Source: Flaveria trinervia
Lineage: Eukaryota; Streptophyta; Magnoliopsida; Asterales; Asteraceae
NCBI GenBank assembly: GCA_025506515.1
Contig: CM046445.1
Span: 1,272,131 to 1,336,130 of the forward strand
Direction of reading: 5' to 3'
Length of the DNA stretch: 64,000 bases
A program made the translations under genes and the position numbers. This document shows positions 46,771 to 56,312 of this stretch, one piece after another (position 1 is the first letter of the stretch; every line of letters starts with the position of its first letter). The notes beneath the pieces are model-generated. The model did not search any database and had not been told where the DNA came from. It was given only the letters and a program-made list of their open reading frames with translations.

Positions 46771-47278
46771 GTACCATGATAGAAGGGAAGGGTTTATGGA
46801 TGATAGAAAGGAAAAGTAAAGAATGTGGCATGAAAGATTAAAGAAGATAATAATGATATTATTTGTATGTACGTACGATGTATGATCATGAATGAATGTA
46901 AAGTATAGTATGATTTTGAAAGAAAGCACAGAACGGTTTTATGAAAGTAAAGTATGTTTTGTTATAAAACTAGAGCTCACTCAGCAACGCTGACTTTTAT
47001 GTGTTTCCAGTTGGCAGGTAATGTTGCTGAGGATGGCACGAGGCAGCTGCTCAGCTTTTTTGGATGGCATCCATTTATATAAAGCTTTTGTGATGTAATA
47101 CAACAAATGTAATTTTGTAACCGACAAACGATGTATTATTTTGCAAAAGTTTTTATGATGAAATGAAATGCCATTTTTGAATGTTTCCGCTGCGAATGTT
47201 TATGTAAAATAACTATAAATTTATGTTTTATGTGCAATGGTTGACCAGCTGTAAGCGTCCCGGAAACGGGGCCTTACA

Positions 47279-47440
47279 GTCATCCGCATTAGTATATGGT
47301 TCATCCGCATTGGGCAATGCGGATGAACAAAAACTGTTATCCGCATGTGGTCATCCGCATTGGGTAATGCGGATGAACAAAACTGCCATCCGCATCACCT
47401 CTAGTCTTCCGCATTTGTCAATACGGAAGAACAATCAGCC
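47279..47440. repeat. TCATCCGCATT hairpin cluster
   Basis: Two adjacent perfect hairpins: TTCATCCGCATT (47300-47311), loop GGGC, AATGCGGATGAA (47316-47327); and TCATCCGCATT (47351-47361), loop GGGT, AATGCGGATGA (47366-47376). The region continues the array of the outer solo LTR after the inserted middle LTR. Confidence 0.85.
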
Positions 47441-48082
47441 CTCCAATCATTCTCAAACTTATTTAAGCTTAAATCATACATTCTAAGCCTTAGAAACATA
47501 GTCATAATAACATAAAACATAAACATAGCCCAAATTCACACCCCACCCGAATCACACACATGCACATTAACATACGGGTACAATAACCACTTAATAAAAA
47601 CATACATACATGCATTTGCAGCCCCAAAGCAGTTAAAAATATCTAAAAAAGGGGTTCTAGAACTCACCTTTACAGCTCTTTGGGTAAGACTTCTTCAAAC
47701 CCATTTTCAAATTGAGTTCAAACACCTAAAACCCACCAAACACACCCAACCAAACATACAAGCACACATAAGCATATAACCGAGGCAAGGCCTGTAAAAA
47801 ACATCTTAAAACCATGAATTCTTACTTGAATTCGAACTTTTCTTCTTGTTCTTCTTCAAATACCGAGAGTTTCTGCTCCTCATTGCTTTCTCTCTAGAAA
47901 TCCAAATGATGTGGGTGTGTAGACAACATGGGCGGCCATGCCACCTTTTACACCCACTTTTCAAACATTTTGTTCTTTTGACACATTTGGTCCCTCTAAT
48001 TGGGCTTTATTTCCTTTCTTTCTTTTCCTTCACTTTGATATTCTTTTCTTGACTTTTATAAATAACCGGGCGTTACATAAAG

Positions 48083-48386
48083 TTTACATTAAAATTAAAA
48101 TTAAATTCTTAAATCGTACGAACCACTACTACTATTGCAATCGAGATTTGTATATATGAGCATTGAATTGAGAATTTGTAGAAAAGCTTTTGTGATTTAA
48201 AACTTAGGGTGTGAATGATATTAAATAGATCAATGAAGACGTAAAAAAGCGGTGAGTTAAACTTAAAACATAACGTGATTTGAGGTAAATCAAAACCATG
48301 ATATGTTGTAAATTGAAAACGATATCAAATGGTTCATCTTTATATTTGAAAGTCAATATCATGATTTGGGATAAGCGAAACCCTCA
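48083..48386. other. Spacer between nest and second Gypsy element
   Basis: AT-rich, 304 bases, no feature seen. It ends with CCTCA, the presumed target site of the next element. Confidence 0.5.
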
Positions 48387-48762
48387 TGTGACATCCGTCA
48401 CCTTAAGGTCTGTCGAACAATATAATTAACCATAGAATTATTTTAATTATTCTTCCTCTTCTTCATTAACTCTGTTTTAAGAAATCATGCTTGCTTTATT
48501 ACCCTTGTGCCTGTACTTCCTTCGTGAACGTGTCCTAAGCCTAAACCTTTTATAAATTTCATCACCATTATCACCAAATATATCATTTTAGTTATAACCA
48601 TTGTCATTAATAAAACTATTTTAAGCCATCAATTACCATTAAACACACTTTTAACATTAATATAACCAATAGGCTTAAAGTCGCTTTCAACCGAAACAAA
48701 CTTTGGAAACTCGGGGGCTAAGTGCAGGGACTAAAATTGACATTTTGCAAACCTGGGATGGG

Positions 48763-48770
48763 TATAAAAA
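48763..48770 (+). promoter_or_regulatory. LTR TATA box
   Basis: TATAAAAA in GATGGGTATAAAAACC, repeated at 56683-56690 in the 3' LTR. Followed by a CT-rich leader as in plant promoters. Confidence 0.65.
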
Positions 48771-49139
48771 CCCCATTCCCAACCATTTTCTTCATCTTCT
48801 CCATTTCTTCTTCACTTTCTTCTTCTTCACCTATCTTCTTCACTTTTGCACCAAAATCGCTCCATTTGGTTTCGTTTTCTTCGTCTAGGCTTCGTCTACA
48901 ACTTAGTCTACTCCATCCTTGCAGGTAAACGACATTGGTTGTCCATTTCTTGCTCGTTTTAATGTTTTCCATTTCTAGGGTTTCGAGTGTTCGGGTCAAC
49001 TCGAACACAAGAGGTCGTGTGGGTGTTTGTGATAACTTTCTGCGTGTGCTTCTTGTTCGTGTGTGTTTGTCGTGTGATTCTGGAAGTCTTTGTTGTGTAA
49101 AACCCGTGCTTGGGGTAGCCGAAGGCTGCTCTACACTTC

Positions 49140-49620
49140 AGCAGTCGCGAACCTGCAGTTCAGGCGACTGGGTTGTCATGCGACTGAGCCGTACGACTGG
49201 GTGAGTCGTGCGACTGATTCATGCGACTATGTCTTCGGGCGACTGAATCGTGCGACTAGGGATGTCATGCGACTTAGTTGTGCAATCAAATGAATGTGTT
49301 TGCGATTGAGTCAATGCGGATGAGGTGTGTGCGATTGAGTCAATGCGGATGAATGTGTGTGCGATTGAGTCAATGCGGATGAATGAATGCATGCGACTGT
49401 GCGTGTATCGCACGACTGAAGGCCAATCGTACGAATGAAGGTTCAGTCGTACGAATGAAGCTGATTTGTACGAATGAAGGTTGATTCGTGCGTATGGAGG
49501 TTAAGTCGTGCGATTGGGTATTGTGTGGTACGACTGAATGCCAGTCGAACGAATGAAGGTTCAATCGTGCCAATGAAGCTGATTCGTACGATTGAAGGTT
49601 GATTCATACGAATGGAGTGT
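49140..49620 (+). repeat. LTR word array (TGCGACTG, TGCGGATGA, CGTACGAATGAAG)
   Basis: Three sub-arrays: TGCGACTGAGTC-like (49150-49275), about 28-bp units with GTGCGATTGAGTCAATGCGG (49308-49386), then CAGTCGTACGAATGAAGG-like units (49410-49620). Repeated in the 3' LTR at about 57060-57540. Confidence 0.85.
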
Positions 49621-50969
49621 TGAGTCGAGCATCTAGTCCTGTTGTGTGACTGGCGATGCTGTGTGTGTGAATTCCCTTCTTGAACGTCTGATGATGATAA
49701 GGTAACAATAGTAAAAGTGTCATTGCTTGACTACAAAGATTAAAGTCAACGCTATCAACATGCACATACTATTTCAATTGAAATCAACCTAACGTTTTAT
49801 AATTATCGACAACCCATTTGGCTTTACAAATATTTAACAAGTGCTATCTTTTATAACAATGGGATCTTTATATGGATGTCATAAGCAATGACGATTACTC
49901 TTAGTACTTGGATCTACATAAGATCTGATTCATGTGCCCGCTTGTGCGTGTGCTACCCACGACCGAACCGATACAACCCGAACCGACCAAACATTACTAT
50001 ATGCTTTATACACGTCATTAATGCTTAACAATAACTGTCAATAGGTGTTTGACTATTCATTGCATACAACCGTTGGGAAATTGATCATTCATACTTACCA
50101 CTTAACTTGTGAGTTTCGTGGCCCCTTTTTATGCTTATACAACATTTCAATTATTTACAAACTTGGGGGAAAAGTATGCTCACCCGTTTTCATGTTGTAC
50201 AACATACATACAATTTACATACTTGGAATCAACGTGCTACTGTTTTGTGGGTACTTATCTGATACATGCATGAGTCTGCTTTGTGGTTCTTTCTTACAAC
50301 CATTTAATTCCAGTGTGGGAACCGACGGATAGGTATTGGTAGTACTACTTGGGTTGACACCCCCACCCTCGTGTGGTATACTAGTTAGTACAAACAGATG
50401 CCAGGAACGGGCCTTGGGTGAATATATTCCGACAAGATTCTTTGTGTACGTCGTTAGGTTTGGTTGTAAAGCCCTTGTCATGTGATTTTGCTTACTTATA
50501 ACTGTATGCATGGTATTCTGCAACAACTTTATACAGCATCAATACTTTATTTACATTTAAACCTGCGAGCTCACCAATAATTTTATTGACCATTTTGAGC
50601 ATATCTTTTCAGGTGATCATGCTAACTGAAGATCTAGGTGTGCTGCCTTAGTGGAGACCCTAGGATGCATTTTGTGGCTAAACTTGGTCTTTTGAAAACA
50701 ATTGTTGTATCTGTTTCAAACAACATTATACTTTGTAACTTGTTCCCGGGTTGTGGGAATTGCATACAATGTTATTATCATGTTAGTGCATATGGTTATG
50801 TTGTCATGAATACTGACTAAACACGACACAAGTCCCCTTGTTGTCGGGTGTCGTCATGACACGCTTGTCATCATTATTATTATTTCATCTCTGTCGCTTA
50901 TCATGTGTTATGACGATTCCCGTCTCGTTACATCCCCGGGTTTCTGCTCTTAGCGGGGGTGTGACAGAC

Positions 50970-50981
50970 TGGTATCAGAGC
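50970..50981 (+). other. Primer-binding site (tRNA-iMet)
   Basis: TGGTATCAGAGC, three bases after the 5' LTR. Confidence 0.9.
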
Positions 50982-51562
50982 CATTGGTTATAGAGAATTA
51001 GGCAATAAACTTGACCTAGACTATAACCTAGGAACCTTCATGTAGATTTGCATGCCAGGGTTGTGTGCATTTTATATCTCATACGTGTTCCTCATTGCTT
51101 GTTCGTTTATCTATCTGTTTTGTGATCTTTTCATCCTGTGAGGGGGCCCTTGTGCTCACTCTTTTATGGGATGCTTCTATCGGATCTTCCGTTTCCCTCT
51201 ACGCACCAAGTTGTTTTATCAATCCGGGTATTGAACCCGAAGAGATCTTCATAAATCATGCTATTGCGCTTGACCTTAGAAACTGGGATTTACCCCGAGG
51301 AGGTTATGTCTGAGACCTCGAGAGAGGAGGAAATAGGCAACCTCCGCTAGACTAAACTTGATTTCATGCATGGATATGCCATTAATATGATGGACTACTG
51401 TTTGGACATCACCTATACATGGTGTGAGAATTACACGATTTGTATGTGATGGGTGACAACCATAAGTATGGTATTAACCCGGAAAGTTAGACCTTAATGT
51501 GACATGGATGATGTGCCTTGCAATGGTTAAAACTTATGCGTTACTATTCTTATGATTAGAAC
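50982..51562 (+). other. Leader between primer site and gag
   Basis: About 580 bases. Only a chance 82-aa ORF (51065-51313). Presumably packaging and translation-control sequence. Confidence 0.5.
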
Positions 51563-52832
51563 ATGCCGCCTCGAAGAGTTACCCGTAGCAACAGTGGCGG
51601 AAGTGAAGCCCCGAGGGGCAGAGGCAGAGGTAGAGCACCAAGGACAAGTGATGGTCCTACCAATGACGATCAAGGAATAGGAAACTCTGACATGGCAGCC
51701 TTAATCGCTCAACAGCTGGCCGCACTGATTCTGACTATCGTGGCCCAAGTGAGCGATGCTCTTCAGAATCACCACCCCCACGGGGATGGTGGCAATGATA
51801 ACGAGGACAATGGGAACCCGACTGGGAATGAAAGCAATCAGGAGACCGGGAATGGTGGTATAGCCGGTAATGAAACTCGAATTGTTAATGAGACCGGGGT
51901 TGTGAATGCTAGACGGGGATGTTCATACAAGGAATTTGTGGCTTGTAAGCCGAGAGAGTTTGATGGCAAAGGTGGAGCCATAGCCCTGACTAGATGGCTT
52001 GAAAAGATGGAGGCAGTGATTGATATCAGTGAATGCCTAGACAGTCAAAGGATCAAGTATGCCACGTGCTCACTACAGGGCAAGGCACTAACTTGGTGGA
52101 ACACCCAGATTCAGGCTAGAGGAAGAGAATCGGCAATGCAAATGTCGTGGAATGAGTTCAAAGCCCTAATCACCGAGGATTACTGTCCTCTCAATGAGAT
52201 GAAAAAACTTGAGCATCAGTTCTGGAATCATGCTATGGTGGGGGCTGGGCACGCGGCCTACACCGATCGTTTTCACGAGCTAGCAAGATTGGTTCCACAT
52301 CTGGTCACCCCGGAATCAAAAAGGATAGAGAGGTATATTTGGGGACTTGCGCCTCAAATCCGGGCAATGGTAATCGCAGCTGTTCCTCCTACTATCCAGA
52401 GCGCAATTTTGAAGGCTGGCGCTCTAACTGATGAGATGGTGAGAACAGGGTATTGGGCAGGGGAGCAGAGAAAAGGAAAGATGTTGGGGAAATGAGCCGG
52501 TCGAGTGCCGGGAAATTCGAGAAAAGGGCCAAGACAACCAGAAATTTTGTGGCCGTGACCCAGGGCAGGCGAGCATATGTGGGTCCGCACCCCAAATGTG
52601 ATAGGTGCAACTTTCATCATCCCCCAGCTATGCCGTGTCGGGTGTGCACGAACTGTAGATGCCCGGGGCATTAGCAAGAGACTGCAGAACAGCGCCGAAT
52701 ATGGTCACACCAATCAACGCGGTTAACCCCGCCGGGAATGCCAGGGGCTGTTACGAGTGTGGAAGCCCAGATTACTACAGGAACATGTGCCCCAAACTGA
52801 ATCGGGCACCGGGTCAACAAGGGAACAACTAG
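51563..52832 (+). pseudogene. Gypsy gag with two zinc knuckles
   Basis: ATG 51563: MPPRRVTRSNSGG, then Arg/Gly-rich (RGRGRGRAP) and Asn/Gly-rich stretches. From about residue 115 the Retrotrans_gag domain: GCSYKEFVACKPREFDG, LTRWLEKMEAVIDISE, LTWWNTQIQ, RLVPHLVTPE. The frame changes near 52460. The first knuckle CTNCRCPGH at 52647-52673 is cut by a one-base loss at 52672. The second (CYECGSPDYYRNMC, about 52749-52790) has Tyr where His is expected. TAG at 52830-52832. Confidence 0.85.
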
Positions 52833-53500
52833 CAACAGGCGATGGCTATAGCTGGAAATCAAGGCCTGGCAAATCAAGGGAATACGGCTCGGGAACGCGC
52901 TTTCGTCATTGGATCCAACGATGCCCGTCAAGACCCGAATGTTGTCACGGGTACGCACTTACTCAATAATCACTTTGCATCTGTACTATTTGACACAGGA
53001 GCAGACAATAGCTTTATATCTTCTGAGTTTGTGCAATTACTTGATTTGAGCCCTAGTAGGCTGGAAACTAGCTACTCTGTAGAAATGGCCAATGGTAGGG
53101 TTGTTCAGGCCGACAAGATTATTAGAAAGTGCTTGATAATATTTGAGAACCAAGCCTTCGATACAGACTTGATACCCTTTGAGTTAGGAAGTTTCGACAT
53201 GATTGTAGGAATGGATTGGTTGTCGAAACACGGAGCCGAGATTGTCTGTCGGGACAAAGTGGTACGGATCCCTATGTCGGACGAAGGAGTACTCAGAATT
53301 CAAGGAGAACGACCGGGAAGAAACTTAAAGCTTATTTCCTGCATGAAAGCACGCCGGAGTTTACGAAAATAGTGCTACGCATTTCTGGCTCATCTGGTGG
53401 AAAAGAAAGAAGAGGAGCAGAAATTGGTAGATATCCCTATAGTGCGGGATTACCCAGATGTATTTCCTGATGATTTGTCTGGTTTGCCTCCTCCATGACA
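52833..53500 (+). pseudogene. Gypsy aspartic protease
   Basis: VLFDTGADNSFISSEFVQLL (active-site DTGA at about 52988-52999), then FELGSFDMIVGMDWLSKHGA, the second conserved block. All in one frame, with TAG at 53370-53372 and TGA at 53498-53500 in the link to RT. Cleaves the polyprotein. Confidence 0.85.
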
Positions 53501-54390
53501 GGTGGAATTTCGTATTGAGTTGGTTCCTGGAGCTACACCGGTAGCAAAGACACCGTATCGGCTGGCACCATCTGAAATGCAAGAGTTATCTAGCCAATTA
53601 CATGAACTACTGGAGAAGGGTTTTATTCGGCCGAGTCACTCGCCTTGGGGAGCACCGGTGTTATTTGTCAAAAAGAAGGATGGTTCGTTCCGTGTGCATC
53701 GACTACATGAATTGAACAAGTTAACTGTGAAGAATCGGTATCCTCTCCCCAGGATCGACAACCTCTTTGATCAGTTACAAGGAGCTTCGTATTTTTCCAA
53801 GATCGACCTTCGTTCTGGATATCATCAACTACGGGTTTTCGAGGAGGACATACCGAAGACAGCGTTTAGAACTCGTTATGGGCACTATGAGTTCTTGGTC
53901 ATGCCGTTCGGATTGACTAACGCACCAGCTGTGTTTATGGATCTAATGAATCGGGTGTGTAAAACTTACTTGGATAAGTTTGTGATCGTATTCATAGACG
54001 ACATACTTATCTACTCCCGATCGAAAGAGGATCATGAGGAACACCTTCGAGCAATACTGGAATTGTTAAGGGAAGAGAAACTTTTCGCCAAGTTCTCAAA
54101 GTGTGAATTCTGGTTGCGAGAGGTGAAGTTTTTGGGTCATGTGGTTAACAAGGACGGGACTCATGTAGATCCTGGCAAGATCGAAGCGGTGAAGAAATGG
54201 GATACACCTCAGACGCCTTCAGAGATATAGCAATTCTTAGGATTGGCCGGATACTATCGTCATTTCATCGTGAACTTTTCAAAGATCGTTCAAACGTTGA
54301 CATTGTTGACTCAGAAAGACAAGAAGTTTGATTGGGGACATGCACAAGAACAAGCATTCCAAACGCTGAAAGATAAGTTGGTAATGCACC
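53501..54390 (+). pseudogene. Gypsy reverse transcriptase
   Basis: RVT_1: PYRLAPSEMQELSSQLHELL, GFIRPSHSPWGAPVLFVKKK, FSKIDLRSGYHQLRV, FRTRYGHYEFLVMPFGLTNA and the catalytic FIDD at about 53992-54003 (IVFIDDILIYSRS). The catalytic residues are intact, unlike in the minus-strand element. TAG at 54228-54230 and a one-base loss near 54386 end the reading. Confidence 0.9.
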
Positions 54391-54790
54391 GATATTGTCC
54401 CTCCCGGACGGAAATGATGATTTTGTGGTATACTGTGATGCTTCGCATCAAGGTTTGGGATGTGTACTAATGCAGAAAGATAAGGTGATTGCCTACGCTT
54501 CGAGACAACTTAAGGTGCACGAGAAGAACTACACAACTCATGATCTTGAGTTGGGCGTTGTAGTATTCGCACTCAAAATATGGAGGCATTACCTGTATGG
54601 AACCAAATGCATCATCTACACAAATCATAAAATCCTTCAACATATCCTGGATCAGAAGGAACTCAATATGCAACAGCGACGCTGGGTAGAGCTTTTTAGC
54701 GACTACGATTATGAAATCCGGTATCATCCAGGGAAAGCTAATGTGGTGGCTGATGCTCTAAGCCGCAAAGAACGCGTGAAACCACTACGT
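54391..54790 (+). pseudogene. Gypsy RNase H
   Basis: FVVYCDASHQGLGCVLMQ (catalytic Asp), HDLELGVVVFALKIWRHYLY (Glu), YTNHKILQHILDQKELN where the usual catalytic-site Asp of TDHK is Asn, and NVVADALSRKE. Open throughout. Confidence 0.88.
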
Positions 54791-55740
54791 GCTCGAGCTT
54801 TGGGATTGACCATTCAAACGATTTTGAAAGCTCAAATCCAAATTGCACAAAGTGAGGCGTTGAAAGAAGAAAACCTTGCGGGAGAAGAATTCCGAGGGTT
54901 GGATAAACAACTGATGTGCAAGGACGATGGTGTACAGTACTTCGTGGACCATATATGGGTACCCAAATGGGGAGGTGTACGTACCTTGGTCATGGGGGAA
55001 GCACACAAGACTAGATATTCTATTCATCCTGGTGCAGACAAGATGTACCATGGTCTCAAGGATCTGTACTGGTGGCCAGGCATGAAGAAAGACATTGCCA
55101 CGTACGTCAGCAGATGCTTGACATGCTCGAAAGTTAAAGCTGAACATCAGAAACCATCGGGACTGTTACAGCAACCTGAGATTCCCGAATGGAAATGGGA
55201 GAACATAGCCATGGATTTCATTACCAAACTCCCTCGAGCGAGCAACGGGCATGACTTGATATGGGTCATAGTGGATCGAATGACGAAATCAGCACATTTC
55301 TTGCTAATCCAAGAAGACTACAAAATGGACAAGTTGGCGAGATTGTACATAAAAGAGGTCGTGACAAGACACGGAGTGTCGGTGTCAATCATATCCGACC
55401 GTGACGCTCGATTCATTTATGATTTTGGCAGACACTACAGAAAGCAATGGGCACTCGATTAGACATGAGTACCGCCTATCACCCTCAGACAGATGGCCAA
55501 AGTGAACGAACTATACAAATGGTAGAAGACATGCTGAGAGCATGTGTAATCGACTTTAGTGGAAGTTGGGACACTCATCTACCGTTGATTGAGTTCTATT
55601 ACAATAACAGCTACCATACCAGCATTAGGTGTGCTCCGTTCGAAGCGTTGTACGGAAGGAAGTGTAGATCACCCGTTTGTTGGGCCGAGATTGGTGAAAG
55701 TCAGTTAACAGGCCCAGAGATCATTCAGAAACAACAACCG
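54791..55740 (+). pseudogene. Gypsy integrase
   Basis: SIHPGADKMYHGLKDLYWWP and YVSRCLTC form the HHCC module. AMDFITKLPR and SIISDRDARF give the two Asp. A one-base loss near 55425 shifts the frame before MSTAYHPQTDGQSERTIQ, which holds the catalytic Glu. Then NNSYHTSIRCAPFEALYGRK and CWAEIGE, ending in another frame change near 55730. Confidence 0.88.
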
Positions 55741-56278
55741 ACAAGATCTTCCAAATCAAAGATAGACTGAAAGCCGCTAGAGACCGCCAAAAGAGCTATG
55801 TTGATAACCGTCGTAAGCCTCTAGAATTCAACGTTGGGGATCAAGTGTTACTCAAAGTCTCCCCTTGGAAAGGAATAGTTTGGTTTGGAAAGAAAGGGAA
55901 GTTAGCCCCAAGTTACGTTGGACCATTCGAGATTACAGAAAGAATTGGTCCAGTGGCTTACCGATTAAGGTTACACAAGAACTCAACGGTGTGCATGATA
56001 CTTTCCAGGTGTCAAACCTCAAGAAGTGTTTGGCTGACGAATCACTTCACGTACCAATTGAGGATATCAAAATCGACGAAAAGCTTCATTTTAAGGAGGA
56101 ACCCATTAAGATCATGGATCGAGAGGTCAAACAGTTGAAGCGCAGTAGAATACCAATTGTTCGTGTGAGGTGGAATTCAAAGCGAGGGCCAGAGTTTACA
56201 TGAGAACGGGAAGATCAGATGAAACTTAAATATCCACACCTATTCGTGGATGACGCTCTTGGACCTAACTCCAGCTGA
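55741..56278 (+). pseudogene. Integrase C-terminal domain and chromodomain-like tail
   Basis: LLKVSPWKGIVWFGKKGKLA and YVGPFEI, then a frame change near 55975, FQVSNLKKCLADESLHVP and, at about 56140-56250, RSRIPIVRVRWNSKRGPEF, a chromodomain-like segment. TGA at 56201-56203 stands where Trp is expected. The reading ends at TGA 56276-56278. Confidence 0.8.
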
Positions 56279-56299
56279 ATTTCGGGACGAAATTCTCTC

Positions 56300-56312
56300 A
56301 ACTGGGGGATAC
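56300..56312 (+). other. Polypurine tract
   Basis: AACTGGGGGATAC directly before the 3' LTR. Confidence 0.75.

Larger units (their letters stand above)
36369..47278 (+). repeat. Middle solo LTR of the nest
   Basis: TGTAACACCCGG start and CGGGGCCTTACA end, flanked by a perfect GTCAT duplication (36364-36368 and 47279-47283). About 2.34 kb without the insert. No primer site follows, so it is solo. Carries the AATGCGGATGA array (about 37070-37239 and 45811-46016) and a second array at 46470-46770. Interrupted by a complete Gypsy element. Confidence 0.88.
35186..48077 (-). repeat. Outer solo LTR of a three-layer nest
   Basis: Begins TGTAAGGCCCC and ends CGGGCGTTACA on the plus strand, flanked by a perfect TAAAG duplication (35181-35185 and 48078-48082). 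Without its inserts it is about 1.98 kb, from 35186-36368 plus 47284-48077. The donor-like AAAG|GTGAGTTCTAG is present on the minus strand near 47662. Interrupted by a second LTR within its TCATCCGCATT array. Confidence 0.88.
48387..50966 (+). repeat. 5' LTR of plus-strand Gypsy element
   Basis: TATA box at 48763-48770. A CT-rich leader (48785-48850) follows, then CTTGCAG|GTAAAC near 48924, a donor-like site. The TGCGACTG/TGCGGATGA array spans 49140-49620. TTTTCAG|GTGATCATG at about 50612 looks like an acceptor. Same parts and order as the other LTR family, with different sequence. Confidence 0.93.
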
